Below are positions 41,996-51,025 of a DNA stretch of 52,811 bases, one piece after another; position 1 is the stretch's first letter; each line of letters starts with the position of its first letter. The notes beneath the pieces were generated by a model that did not search any database, had not been told where the DNA came from, and was given only the letters and a program-made list of their open reading frames with translations. The DNA comes from Acidobacteriota bacterium (GTDB lineage: Bacteria; Acidobacteriota; Terriglobia; 20CM-2-55-15). A program made the position numbers and the translations under genes. Where the stretch lies: NCBI GenBank assembly GCA_003223875.1, contig QHWY01000232.1:1-52811 (forward strand), read 5' to 3'.

Positions 41996-43288
41996 GTGTC
42001 GACAACAATTGCCGCCCGCGTCTCTCACCCGACGGGTCTATACGTGCTGTTCTTCACGGAGATGTGGGAGCGCTACAGCTTCTATTCGATGATGGCGATT
42101 CTGTCGTTGTATATGAACGAGGCGCTGCATTTCGACATTGCGCATGTCGGGCGCGTCTATGGCCTATATACGGCGGGCGTGTATTTCTTACCACTCGCCG
42201 GGGGGCTGCTGGCAGACCGCCTGCTCGGATTTAATCGTGCGATCATCATCGGTGGCGTGCTGATGATGTTAGGCCACCTCGTGCTCGGCGTTGAATTAAT
42301 GCCGTTCTTCTACTCAGGCCTTGTACTACTCGCATGCGGCAGCGGGCTCTTAAAGCCAAACGTATCCACTATCGTTGGTAATTTGTATCGCAGCCGACCC
42401 GAATTGCGTGATCAGGGATTCAACATTTTTTATGTGGGCATCAACCTCGGGGCTTTTGTGTCGCCACTGACGGTGTCCTGGCTGCGCTCCCATTACGGCT
42501 GGAGCGTAGCATTCATGTCGGCTGCTGTTGCGATGCTTTTCTCGCTGGTAACGTTCATAGGGTTCAATCGTTACGTGGCCGAAGCGGCCACAAAAGTGCC
42601 CAAGACCTCAACCGAAGCGCGCACGATCAGGCCGGCTGAAGCGCGGTCGCGCGTGATTACACTTCTGGCGGTCTTCGCCATCTCGACAGCCTTTTGGCTG
42701 GCTTTCTACCAAATCTTCTACACGTTCACATTCTGGGCCCGCGACAACACTGCGACGACAGTCGCGCCGGAACGGTTTCAAGTATTCGAACCGCTCGGCG
42801 TCATCGTGCTTTCACCAGCTCTTGTGGCTATTTGGATGTGGCTGCAGCGCCGCGCCGCTGAACCGTCGACGCCGGTCAAGATGCTGTTAGGGGTCCTGCT
42901 CTGTGCAGGCGCCTTCGGCACTCTTGCGTACGCCGGAAGCATCGGCGGCGACACGGGCCGGGTCTCACCGCTTTGGTTAATCGCGGCCAACATCATTATC
43001 GCGCTCGGTGAAATCGCCCTAAGTCCGATGGGCCTGTCGCTCGTCAACAGTATCGCGCCGCCACGCAGCCGCGGGCTGTTGATGGGAGGCTGGTTCGTCA
43101 GCCTTGCGGTCGGCGGCTATCTGTCCGGCTACATCGGCGCGTACTGGGACCGGATGCCGCACAGCCGTTTCTTTGCGATGGTAGCGGCTATCCTGGTTGG
43201 CACGGCTGTACCTTTGAGCATGATGGCGCCCCAGATAAAGCGTACGATCCGTCGCGCCGAAGCTGAAGAACGTGTTGCGGCGCAATAG
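41996..43288 (+). CDS. POT family proton-dependent oligopeptide transporter
   Basis: About 430 residues with roughly 12-14 hydrophobic helices. N-terminal PTR signature FFTEMWERYSFYSMMAILSL, then LPLAGGLLADRLLGFNRAI and GSGLLKPNVSTIVGNLYR with NIFYVGINLGAFVSP. Imports di-/tripeptides with protons. Start uncertain: GTG 41996 (VSTTIAARVSHPTGLYVLFF) is chosen as the nearest start to the first helix; the open frame upstream runs over the divergent gene and is not transporter-like. Confidence 0.9.
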   Translation: MSTTIAARVSHPTGLYVLFFTEMWERYSFYSMMAILSLYMNEALHFDIAHVGRVYGLYTAGVYFLPLAGGLLADRLLGFNRAIIIGGVLMMLGHLVLGVELMPFFYSGLVLLACGSGLLKPNVSTIVGNLYRSRPELRDQGFNIFYVGINLGAFVSPLTVSWLRSHYGWSVAFMSAAVAMLFSLVTFIGFNRYVAEAATKVPKTSTEARTIRPAEARSRVITLLAVFAISTAFWLAFYQIFYTFTFWARDNTATTVAPERFQVFEPLGVIVLSPALVAIWMWLQRRAAEPSTPVKMLLGVLLCAGAFGTLAYAGSIGGDTGRVSPLWLIAANIIIALGEIALSPMGLSLVNSIAPPRSRGLLMGGWFVSLAVGGYLSGYIGAYWDRMPHSRFFAMVAAILVGTAVPLSMMAPQIKRTIRRAEAEERVAAQ

Positions 43289-43290
43289 TC

Positions 43291-43821
43291 TCAATCCCTA
43301 GCCTTCACCAGCCAGAGGGAGACGAGAATGCCAAGGATCAGTTCAAGCCCATCGAAGACCGTGTACGCCGCATGGAGGAGTCCGAACGTGCGTAGGCCGG
43401 CGGGCGGTGGATCGCGAGGAACAAAATCGATCGAGCGGCCGACGGACAAGATGAATGGCGTGATCAGAAATGTAAGAAACAACGCGACGGCCAGCATCGA
43501 GACAATGCCCCATTTGGGCCCGCTAGCGGCGGGCAGCTTGACGACGAACCAAAGTGCGAGAATTCCGACGGCAAGTTGGGCGAGATTCCAGTACTGAAAA
43601 TAGAGCCGGTTCAATTCCGAGGACAAATATCGGAGCAGGTTGCGTGTTCCGTCATAGCCAAGCTTGTCGACGTCCGCCGCGAATGCGGGATTCGGTTTTG
43701 CTTCAAGTAACCGGTCGATGGTAAAGAAATTTTCCGTCGCGACGACCGCCACGGCCAACGTGCCCGTGAGCCAAACCGCCATGCAGAAAATTGCCCACGA
43801 CCGGGCTGCGCCAGGTTGCAA
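43291..43821 (-). CDS. Four-helix membrane protein, unknown function
   Basis: 176 residues, helices at about 10-30, 80-97, 105-130 and 147-172. A polar loop (ENFFTIDRLLEAKPNPAFAA ... YLSSELNRLYFQYWN) lies between helices 1 and 2. Loosely like DUF4149/TMEM205 proteins, not enough for a call. TTG start at 43821 with GGAGGAAG 7 nt upstream; that motif spans the stop region of the HEAT gene (1-bp gap). Last gene of the eight-gene reverse operon. Confidence 0.78.
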   Translation of the reverse strand: MQPGAARSWAIFCMAVWLTGTLAVAVVATENFFTIDRLLEAKPNPAFAADVDKLGYDGTRNLLRYLSSELNRLYFQYWNLAQLAVGILALWFVVKLPAASGPKWGIVSMLAVALFLTFLITPFILSVGRSIDFVPRDPPPAGLRTFGLLHAAYTVFDGLELILGILVSLWLVKARD

Positions 43822-43822
43822 T

Positions 43823-44545
43823 TTACTTCCTCCGGACGAGTCCCTTTGCTGTGAGGTGAAATCCTTCAGGCAAAGTCTGTTCGATCTTGGGCCTGAAGCC
43901 CTTCACCGGCCACTCGCGGTCCGCCAGCATCTCCGCGATCTTGATTCGAATTCGGGACCGGTCATTGGCCGCCAGGAACGCCTCCAGCAGAGCTTCTCGA
44001 ACCTCCTCACCGGCTTCGGAGATAGCCTCGATGGCGGCAATGCGGACATCGTCGTCGTCATCCGCCAAGAACCGGCGCAGCACATTCGCGATTTCGGGTG
44101 TCACGTGGCCGCGCATGGCGCGGATCAAATCGGCCTTGTGCTCCGGTGGTGTGAAGTCACTTGCGGCAGCAACCTTTTCGAGTATTTCTACCAGCTTCGG
44201 AACTAATTCCTGACGTGGCAGAATCTCGGATAGAGCCTGGACCGGCCATTCGACATTGTGATGGCTGCTGAGAAAGCGCAGGATGGGCTCAACCGCGTCA
44301 CTACCCTTCTCTACGAGCATCCGGACAACCATGCGTTTCTCTTCGATGTCCTGGGTTATGACGTTACTCGAAATCGTGAAGCGCTTGAGCAAGGCGTATA
44401 AAGATTCCCGTGTACCCCACTCCGCCAGTTTCTCTGCCGCTTCGATTCGTGGCGCGTTTTCACCGCCCGGCTCGGTCAGGCGCTTCACGAGTTTATCGAT
44501 CTGTTTTAGTGACGGCGCCGAGCCACGTTTTAGGAAATCGAACAT
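43823..44545 (-). CDS. HEAT-repeat protein
   Basis: 240 residues from ATG 44545 (MFDFLKRGSAPSLKQIDKLV). Helical repeats: NAPRIEAAEKLAEWGTRESL, VEWPVQALSEILPRQELVPK, DDDVRIAAIEAISEAGEEVR and SRIRIKIAEMLADREWPVKG; several have the HEAT Asp/Arg pattern. Probably a scaffold; partner unknown. No signal peptide. 61 bp from the M23 gene and 1 bp from the membrane protein gene. Confidence 0.85.
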   Translation of the reverse strand: MFDFLKRGSAPSLKQIDKLVKRLTEPGGENAPRIEAAEKLAEWGTRESLYALLKRFTISSNVITQDIEEKRMVVRMLVEKGSDAVEPILRFLSSHHNVEWPVQALSEILPRQELVPKLVEILEKVAAASDFTPPEHKADLIRAMRGHVTPEIANVLRRFLADDDDDVRIAAIEAISEAGEEVREALLEAFLAANDRSRIRIKIAEMLADREWPVKGFRPKIEQTLPEGFHLTAKGLVRRK

Positions 44546-44606
44546 AGAAAAACGGGCGACAAAGAAGCACAAAAGAGACAAATTTTGGTGTCAGTGTCTT
44601 TTATGG

Positions 44607-45401
44607 CTACTTCCCTATTTCCACTAGCGTAAAGGGATCCACTCTTGCACCCTGGACGCGCATGCCCCAATGCAGATGCGGCCCGGTCACGCGCCCGGTC
44701 GCACCGGCGAGTCCAAGGAGCTGTCCACTGGAAACCATCACGCCGCGCTTTACATCGATCCGCGAAAGGTGTGCATAGAGCGAATACACTCCCAAACCGT
44801 GATCGAGAATAACGGTATTGCCCGTGAAGAACAGATGTTTCGCCAGTACAACGCGGCCGCGGTTGGTCGCGTGGATGGGCGTTCCTGTTGCTGCGTGCAG
44901 ATCGGCACCTGCATGTGGGGCTCGCGGTTGTCCGTTGAAAATGCGGCGGTGGCCGAAATTCGTCCCAGTTTCACCGGGAATCGGGACCTTGAAAGGCTCG
45001 TTCCAGAGCATCTCGTCACCGATGACCGCGTAGATGGCTTCGGTCTCTTTTGCTTCGCGGTTTGCGCGCGCGAGGTCAGGCTTGCTGAGTTCGACGTATC
45101 GGTCATCGACCTTGAGCTCGGTCGTGGGATATTTCTTGGTTTCGATTTCAATTACTACTTCACGCTGGTCGAGGCGGCCATCGTTCATCGTGAAGAACAC
45201 AGATGTAGCGTGTTTACCGGGCTTCGCATCGATGTCCACACCGAGAATCGTTGTCCACCGATCGTCAACATGGAAGGCCGGTACCTTCTTGTTTTCCCAC
45301 ACAATTTCAACCGATTTCAGTCCGGGCTCGTCCGGAAATGAGAGTTGAACGGCGCTTCCTTGATTCGCTGAAAAGACCAGAGCTAGTAATAAGGCTATCA
45401 C
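44607..45401 (-). CDS. M23 family murein endopeptidase
   Basis: 264 residues, LytM fold, cutting peptidoglycan cross-links. Hydrophobic N-terminus MIALLLALVFSANQGSAVQL is a signal peptide. An N-terminal Ig-like region (about 20-130) precedes the peptidase domain: GHRRIFNGQPRAPHAGADLH (Zn His and Asp), TGNTVILDHGLGVYSLYAHL, GLAGATGRVTGPHLHWGM (HxH). All metal and catalytic residues are present, so it should be active. GTG start at 45401, 8 bp after the TldE stop. Operon with tldD/tldE. Confidence 0.93.
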   Translation of the reverse strand: MIALLLALVFSANQGSAVQLSFPDEPGLKSVEIVWENKKVPAFHVDDRWTTILGVDIDAKPGKHATSVFFTMNDGRLDQREVVIEIETKKYPTTELKVDDRYVELSKPDLARANREAKETEAIYAVIGDEMLWNEPFKVPIPGETGTNFGHRRIFNGQPRAPHAGADLHAATGTPIHATNRGRVVLAKHLFFTGNTVILDHGLGVYSLYAHLSRIDVKRGVMVSSGQLLGLAGATGRVTGPHLHWGMRVQGARVDPFTLVEIGK

Positions 45402-45409
45402 TTCTACTG

Positions 45410-46744
45410 CTACCTCGTTGAACTGGTGAACCTGAATTTCGCCAGTTTCACCGCCGGAACGCTGACAGCGCCCCCGAATCCTGATCGAAGCACGCGCGTT
45501 GTTTCGCCAATCGCCTGCGCATATTTCAATGCTTCAACGTAGGACTGCGTGAAACGCAAGGACTTGACCGGATGCGCAATTTCGCCGTCGCGTATGACGA
45601 AGGTACCATCACGAGTCATACCAGTCACAACTGCGTCTCGGGGATGCACGGTCCGGGTATACCAGAATCGCGTGATGTATAAACCGAACTTCGTCGATTT
45701 GATCATTGCTTCTACCGACGTCGATCCAGCCCGCAAAAACAGATTCATCGGCGCAGGACCGAACCGGCCCTGCGGAGACGGCGGTGTTGCATGGCCAGTG
45801 GACTGTTTTCCATCTTCACGTCCCGCAGTGAATGAATCATAAACGGGTGACACGGCAACACCCGATGCAACGACCGGCACGACTTTTTTGGGAACACCTT
45901 CGAAATCGAAGGGCCACGGGATACCGCCTGTGCTCATTCCGTCATCAATGATGCTTACGTTGTCTGCCATGATCCGCTGGCCGATGCGGCCATTCATCCA
46001 TGAGCGTCCTTCCTGCACGGCCAGAGCGCCCATCCCGTCATACGCAAGCATTTCGAGAAGATCCGCTGTTGCGTAAGGATCCAAGACTACAGCGTACTCA
46101 CCCGGCTCGAAATCAACGGGATCGGCCCCCATTGTCACCTTTGAGAGCGCTTCGTCAGCGAGTGATTCCGCTTCGACTGCTGCTAACTGCCAACCCGTGC
46201 GTTGAGCCCAGCCGGAGGAGTTCTGCCCCATGATGACAGTCGATTCGTCCGCCAAGGTGAACCGGTGCTCGGCAAAAACCCCTTTGGAATTCGCAACACC
46301 GACATTTAATGAGGAAGTCGTCATGGACCCTGCGGCGGAGCATCCGCGATCAGCGGCCTTCCGGCAGATAATTCCCACGCTGGCCGCGCGTTGCTCCGGT
46401 GTGCATTCTGCAACGGCGCCGTCGAATGCCTTAACAGAGGTGAGCGCCTGCGGCGGGGGTAAACCTTTGAATTCGGGATTCTCCGGTTGCAGCTTCGCAA
46501 CGTCGTAGGCACGAATCGCCAATTCGCGCAGACGTTCCGGCCTGACATCGTTCGAAACGGCAATGCCGATTTTTGTCTCGATGACCGAGCGCACGGTAAT
46601 CTGAACGTTTCGCTCGGTCACGTTTTGATGAATGTAGTTATTGGCGAAGCGAGTGAGGCTCTCGTTTTGCTCCATAGCGAGCACTTCGGTTTCGTCCGCG
46701 AATGAAGCAGCCATCACGGCTTCGGCGATTTGCCTGAAGTTCAT
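45410..46744 (-). CDS. tldE: TldE/PmbA-type subunit of the TldD/E protease
   Basis: 444 residues. It lacks the HExxxH of TldD, as expected of the non-catalytic partner. N-terminal VLAMEQNESLTRFANNYIHQ, then VDFEPGEYAVVLDPYATADL, IIDDGMSTGGIPWPFDFEG, and C-terminal AVVTGMTRDGTFVIRDGEIA. TldD/TldE together degrade unfolded peptides and mature modified peptides such as microcins. Overlaps tldD by 4 bp. No peptide-modification gene is nearby. Confidence 0.93.
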   Translation of the reverse strand: MNFRQIAEAVMAASFADETEVLAMEQNESLTRFANNYIHQNVTERNVQITVRSVIETKIGIAVSNDVRPERLRELAIRAYDVAKLQPENPEFKGLPPPQALTSVKAFDGAVAECTPEQRAASVGIICRKAADRGCSAAGSMTTSSLNVGVANSKGVFAEHRFTLADESTVIMGQNSSGWAQRTGWQLAAVEAESLADEALSKVTMGADPVDFEPGEYAVVLDPYATADLLEMLAYDGMGALAVQEGRSWMNGRIGQRIMADNVSIIDDGMSTGGIPWPFDFEGVPKKVVPVVASGVAVSPVYDSFTAGREDGKQSTGHATPPSPQGRFGPAPMNLFLRAGSTSVEAMIKSTKFGLYITRFWYTRTVHPRDAVVTGMTRDGTFVIRDGEIAHPVKSLRFTQSYVEALKYAQAIGETTRVLRSGFGGAVSVPAVKLAKFRFTSSTR

Positions 46745-48180
46745 CGGAATACGCCAACTTTCACGTTGCGGAAGCGCGCAGGCGAGGCGCCGTGTCCAGT
46801 GCCCATGGTCTGCATCGGCTCACCTTTACCACAGTTGGGCGTTCCCCAGAGCCGCCAGTGCCGGCTGTTTCCGATCGCATCACACGATTTCCAAAAATCG
46901 GGAGTGATTCCTGTATAAGTACAATTTTTCAGCAATCGCCCGCGCTTGCCCCTTTCGATTTCGTATCCTATTTCGGTGCCGAACTGAAAATTGAGCCGCA
47001 TATCGTCGATACTCCACGATCGATTCGTCTCCATGAAAATCCCGTCCTCGGTATCGGCAATAATATCGTCCAGTTCCCATGTACCAGGTTCAAGCGACAC
47101 GTTCGTCATACGAATCAAAGGTATACGGTTCCAGCCGTCGGCTCGCATGCAGCCGTTACTTTCCAGAGCAAGCTTGGATGCCGTTTCTCGCGACATCAGA
47201 TAACCGACGAACTCTCCGTTTCGCACCAGTGGCGTGCTCGAGGCAGGTACACCTTCGTCGTCCCATCCAAACGTGCCGAGCCCGGTAGCGCGAACACTGT
47301 CAGCCGTCAGGTTGACGATGTCGGAGCCATAACGAAACTTGTTTCGCTTTTCGGTGGTCAAAAAACTGCGGCCCGCGAACGCAGCTTCGGTACCGAAGAC
47401 ACGATCCAGTTCGGTTGGATGACCGCAAGACTCATGGATCTGAAGTGCAAGTTGGGAGCTGTCGAGAATGAGCGTCGTCTCTTTACTCGGGCACACATCG
47501 GCCGAGAGCAGTGCGACGGCTTCCGCGGCCACACGCTCAGCGTTCCCGACAAGATCAGCATTTGTGACGTACTCCCAGCCGCTCGTGCCTTGATACCGGA
47601 AAGAGTTCGGATGGGAACGAATTTGCACTTCCGTTTCGCTGACCGCCGTTGCCGCGATCGCGCCGCCGCCCTCATAAATGATCTGTTCAACGAGCGCGCC
47701 CTCGGTGTTCGAAAAGAACTTATGATTCCGAATTGCGATCGCATTGGCTTCCGACACTTTGACGCCGGAATTCCTACGAAGGATTTCGTCGGCGCGGAAA
47801 AGTAGATCGAGCTTTTGTTCGAGAGAGATGGAAAACGGATCGACTTCGATCGGCGTCGTGTATTGTCCCGTGCTCGTGACAGAGCTGCCAAGGTTCACGT
47901 CTTCACCGGGAACTGTAGCGCTAGCCTTCGCAATCTTGACCGCGAGAGTTGCCACACGCTCGATTTCCGCCATCGCAACATACGCGCTGGAAGCAAATCC
48001 CCACGAGTTGCCGACCAGAACTCGAATGCCGAATCCCTGGCTATATTGATCGCCGATACCATCAACGTTTCCGTTTTTTACCGTGACGACCTGCTCTCTG
48101 TGATCGATAATGCGAATGTCCGCGTAGCGTGCGCCCTTCGCTTTGGCAACGTCCAGCGCGTGTGAAATGAACTCCTTCAT
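46741..48180 (-). CDS. tldD: TldD metalloprotease subunit
   Basis: 479 residues. Zinc motif HESCGH (HExxxH) in QLALQIHESCGHPTELDRVF and the late Cys ligand in CGKGEPMQTMGTGHG. The N-terminal domain (about 1-200) opens ARYADIRIIDHREQVVTVKN, the usual fold. Partner of the downstream tldE by a 4-bp overlap. 9 bp after the beta-CASP gene. Confidence 0.94.
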   Translation of the reverse strand: MKEFISHALDVAKAKGARYADIRIIDHREQVVTVKNGNVDGIGDQYSQGFGIRVLVGNSWGFASSAYVAMAEIERVATLAVKIAKASATVPGEDVNLGSSVTSTGQYTTPIEVDPFSISLEQKLDLLFRADEILRRNSGVKVSEANAIAIRNHKFFSNTEGALVEQIIYEGGGAIAATAVSETEVQIRSHPNSFRYQGTSGWEYVTNADLVGNAERVAAEAVALLSADVCPSKETTLILDSSQLALQIHESCGHPTELDRVFGTEAAFAGRSFLTTEKRNKFRYGSDIVNLTADSVRATGLGTFGWDDEGVPASSTPLVRNGEFVGYLMSRETASKLALESNGCMRADGWNRIPLIRMTNVSLEPGTWELDDIIADTEDGIFMETNRSWSIDDMRLNFQFGTEIGYEIERGKRGRLLKNCTYTGITPDFWKSCDAIGNSRHWRLWGTPNCGKGEPMQTMGTGHGASPARFRNVKVGVFR

Positions 48181-48189
48181 TTTTCCATT

Positions 48190-49590
48190 CTAGTTGATGT
48201 CATAAATCTGACGATACGCCGGGATTTCAACATTCCATCCACGATGTGACGCAACAATGTGATCTTTCATTGCTCCGGCGGCCGCGGGTTCTCCATGTAC
48301 AAGAAATGTTGTTCGCGGCGCGCGATTGAAACCGGCTAACCATCGAAGAATTTCGCTGTAATCGCCGTGGGCCGAGAAACTGTCGATGACGTGAACCGAA
48401 GCACGCACCGGATAGTCGACGCCGAAGATCCGGATTTGCCGGGCTCCTTCGGAAATCAGCCTGCCCCGCGTACCAAACGCCTGGAATCCGACAAACACAA
48501 CGGAATTCCGCTCATCCGGCAAACGCTGGGTCAGGTGATGAAGAATGCGCCCGCCGGTTGCCATCCCGTTTGCAGAAATAATGATTGAGGGAAAACGATG
48601 CTCATTGATCGCTTTCGACTCTTCCACACTCCTGGCGAAGTGAACCCGCTGGGTATAGAGCGGATTTGCCCCGCTTCCTTCCAGTTGCTCCATCTCGAGA
48701 TCATGCTCTTCGACATGTTTGCGAAAGATATCAATCGCATTCACCGCCATCGGGCTATCGACGTAGACGGGTAGAATCGGGATTTTATTTTCAAGTTCGA
48801 GCTGGCGAAGCATGTAGAGCAACTCTTGCGCGCGCCCAATCGCGAAGGACGGAATCAAAACGGTGCCGCCTCGCTTTGCTGTGGAGACGACAACGTCCAT
48901 GAGTTGCTCCTTGCCGCTTTTTCCTTTTTTGTCTGCGTGCAGGCGATTCCCGTACGTGGACTCCAAAATCAGATAATCCGCAGCATCAACCGACGCAGGA
49001 TCGAAAATAATCGGCTGGTCGTAACGTCCGATATCACCCGTGAAGAGGACGATCTTTTGAGTGTCGCCGCCGCCTTCGCGGAACCGGACAAATGAAGAAC
49101 CCAGGATGTGCCCTGCATGCAGCAGGTCAAATCCCAAGCTGCCGGAGAGAGACACAACTTCTCCATACTGGACCGGCCGCAGCAATTCGAGTGAGGCCAT
49201 CGCATCACGGACGGTATATAGCGGCAATGCGGGTTGGTGCTTTGATAGTTGATGCTTGTTGCGATAGTTGGCTTCTTCTTCCTGAAGGTGTCCGGCATCC
49301 GGCAACAAAATCCGGGCGAGGTCGACAGTCGCCGCGGTGGCATAAACGGGGCCTTTATAACCCTGCGCGACGAACCGGGGCAGATAGCCGGTGTGATCGA
49401 TGTGCGCGTGCGTGAGTACGACAGCGTCGATCGATTTCGGATCGACCGGCGGTTCCTCCCAGTTTCTCAAACGTAGTTCTTTCGAACCTTGAAAGAGCCC
49501 GCAATCGAGAAGGATCCGGCGGTCCTTTGTCTCGATCAGAAATTTCGAACCGGTAACCGTTTGAGTCGCGCCGAGAAATGTAAGCTTCAT
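48190..49590 (-). CDS. Beta-CASP MBL-fold ribonuclease-like protein (CPSF73 type)
   Basis: 466 residues. N-terminal MBL: MKLTFLGATQTVTGSKFLIE, LDCGLFQGS, VLTHAHIDHTGYLP (HxHxDH) and DLLHAGHILGSSFVRF. Beta-CASP insert about 215-350 (RGGTVLIPSFAIGRAQELLY ... YVDSPMAVNAIDIF, SANGMATGGRILHHL), and the C-terminal RASVHVIDSFSAHGDYSEIL with the extra metal His. Related to CPSF73/Ysh1 and RNase J, but of the shorter bacterial type; likely RNA endonuclease, target unknown. Overlaps the DUF488 gene by 4 bp. Confidence 0.92.
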   Translation of the reverse strand: MKLTFLGATQTVTGSKFLIETKDRRILLDCGLFQGSKELRLRNWEEPPVDPKSIDAVVLTHAHIDHTGYLPRFVAQGYKGPVYATAATVDLARILLPDAGHLQEEEANYRNKHQLSKHQPALPLYTVRDAMASLELLRPVQYGEVVSLSGSLGFDLLHAGHILGSSFVRFREGGGDTQKIVLFTGDIGRYDQPIIFDPASVDAADYLILESTYGNRLHADKKGKSGKEQLMDVVVSTAKRGGTVLIPSFAIGRAQELLYMLRQLELENKIPILPVYVDSPMAVNAIDIFRKHVEEHDLEMEQLEGSGANPLYTQRVHFARSVEESKAINEHRFPSIIISANGMATGGRILHHLTQRLPDERNSVVFVGFQAFGTRGRLISEGARQIRIFGVDYPVRASVHVIDSFSAHGDYSEILRWLAGFNRAPRTTFLVHGEPAAAGAMKDHIVASHRGWNVEIPAYRQIYDIN

Positions 49591-50114
49591 AAGAGGCTAG
49601 GATATGTGAGCGTCGTTCCTTCCGCCTTTACAAATTTCGTGAATGTGTGCTCCTCAACTTTCGTCGCGTTGAACAGGTGACCCACCCAATATCCGCGGGC
49701 TAAGAGAGCATCCGAAACCAGTTGCCGGTGGCAGCGCCAGAAGACAGCCTCGGTGCAACAATACACCGTCGTCTTTTCCTTCAAAAGCCGAATGAGTTCG
49801 GCGAGCGCCGCCTCGAATTCCGGTGTTTGCATATAGTCTGCGTAGCCGCGGAACGTATCGTTTCTCCATGCCGCATTGACAGCCGAATCCTTGCGCGGTT
49901 TGCGCAGGCCGCCGAGGCTTTTGAGATGAATATATTCGATTCCGGCTTTCGGAAGTGCCGCCTGAAGGTGTTCGAGATTGAATTGCGGTGTGTGCTTCGA
50001 GCCCGGCAGGGTCCGAATATCGGCGAGCCGCCGGATATGGTGCACCAGGAGAATCTCGAGGGTCTCGTCCCAGGTTCGGTTCGAAAAGCCCATTGTGTAG
50101 ACGTCGAATTTCAT
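49587..50114 (-). CDS. DUF488 family protein
   Basis: 175 residues. DUF488 blocks: VYTMGFSNRTWDETLEILLV, LADIRTLPGSKHTPQFN, IEYIHLKSLGGLRKP, and the hallmark CCTEAVFWRCHRQLVSD, which resembles a phosphatase-like C-x-E...C-H-R loop. Function unknown. Start ATG 50114; 13 bp after the SDR gene, 4-bp overlap with the nuclease. Confidence 0.9.
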   Translation of the reverse strand: MKFDVYTMGFSNRTWDETLEILLVHHIRRLADIRTLPGSKHTPQFNLEHLQAALPKAGIEYIHLKSLGGLRKPRKDSAVNAAWRNDTFRGYADYMQTPEFEAALAELIRLLKEKTTVYCCTEAVFWRCHRQLVSDALLARGYWVGHLFNATKVEEHTFTKFVKAEGTTLTYPSLL

Positions 50115-50127
50115 CAGTGCCGTTTTA

Positions 50128-50973
50128 TTATCGCGCCAATCTTGCCGACTCTTCCCACAAGCGTTTGGCGTCGTCGTCGCTGAGGGCTTCTATCGAAGCT
50201 ATTTTCGGCTGGCATTGATAAAAATATTCGCCCGTCGAGCCGGCGACCTCTTTTGCCGATGCCAGAAAGACAATGGTTTCAGCGCCTTTCTCGGGTGATA
50301 TGGCGAACTTCTTTGCAACTCGTAAAAGGAGAGATAGCGCTCCTTTGCTTCTATCTCCGAACCGCGTATTCACGAAGCCGGGGTGAAGGCAATTGGCGGT
50401 GACGCCCGTGCTGCTCAACTGGCGCGCGAGTTCCCTGGTAAATAAAATGTTGCATAGCTTAGAGCGTCCATAGGCCTGGAACGCCTTGTAGCTGTGGGCT
50501 GCTTGCAGGTCGTTGAAATCGAGTTTCATACCCCGATGCGCTTCCGAAGAAGTGTTGATCACGCGAGCTGGAGCCGAGTTGATCAGACGTTCGCGTAATT
50601 GTTGAGTGACTACAAAGTACGACATGTGATTGGTAGCGAAAGTGGATTCCAGCCCGTCGCTGGTCATCTCCCGTTTACCGAATAGAGCACCGGCATTATT
50701 GATCAACACATCGATTCGTGGTTCGGCAGCTGCAATTTCATGCGCTACCCGCTTCATCTCGGCAAGGAGTGACAGGTCCGCATTATAGAGATGGTGGGCA
50801 ACGCCGGGGGCCCTTTCGCGCAATCGCTTCAAAGTGGCTTCGCCGCGTGTTCGATCGCGTGCGATGACGAGTATGCGCGCTCCCATTGCGGCCAGCTTCT
50901 CTGCAGCTACCGCTCCAATGCCCGACGTAGCACCGGTAATAACAACAACCTTGCCTCGCATACGATCGTTCAT
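50128..50973 (-). CDS. Short-chain dehydrogenase/reductase (retinol dehydrogenase-like)
   Basis: 281 residues. Rossmann motif VVVITGATSGIGAVAAEKLA, DVLINNAGALFG, NTSSEAHRG (catalytic Ser), AYGRSKLCNILF (Tyr, Lys), NCLHPGFVNTRFG. NAD(P)-dependent; substrate unknown. ATG 50973 (MNDRMRGKVVV) starts right at the fold; the longer frame overlaps the divergent MFS gene. First gene of the reverse operon, 52 bp from the MFS start. Confidence 0.91.
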   Translation of the reverse strand: MNDRMRGKVVVITGATSGIGAVAAEKLAAMGARILVIARDRTRGEATLKRLRERAPGVAHHLYNADLSLLAEMKRVAHEIAAAEPRIDVLINNAGALFGKREMTSDGLESTFATNHMSYFVVTQQLRERLINSAPARVINTSSEAHRGMKLDFNDLQAAHSYKAFQAYGRSKLCNILFTRELARQLSSTGVTANCLHPGFVNTRFGDRSKGALSLLLRVAKKFAISPEKGAETIVFLASAKEVAGSTGEYFYQCQPKIASIEALSDDDAKRLWEESARLAR

Positions 50974-51025
50974 ACTAACTTCGAAGGATTGGAAAGGAAA
51001 TACTCGGTTGATTTCCAGCGGTTTC

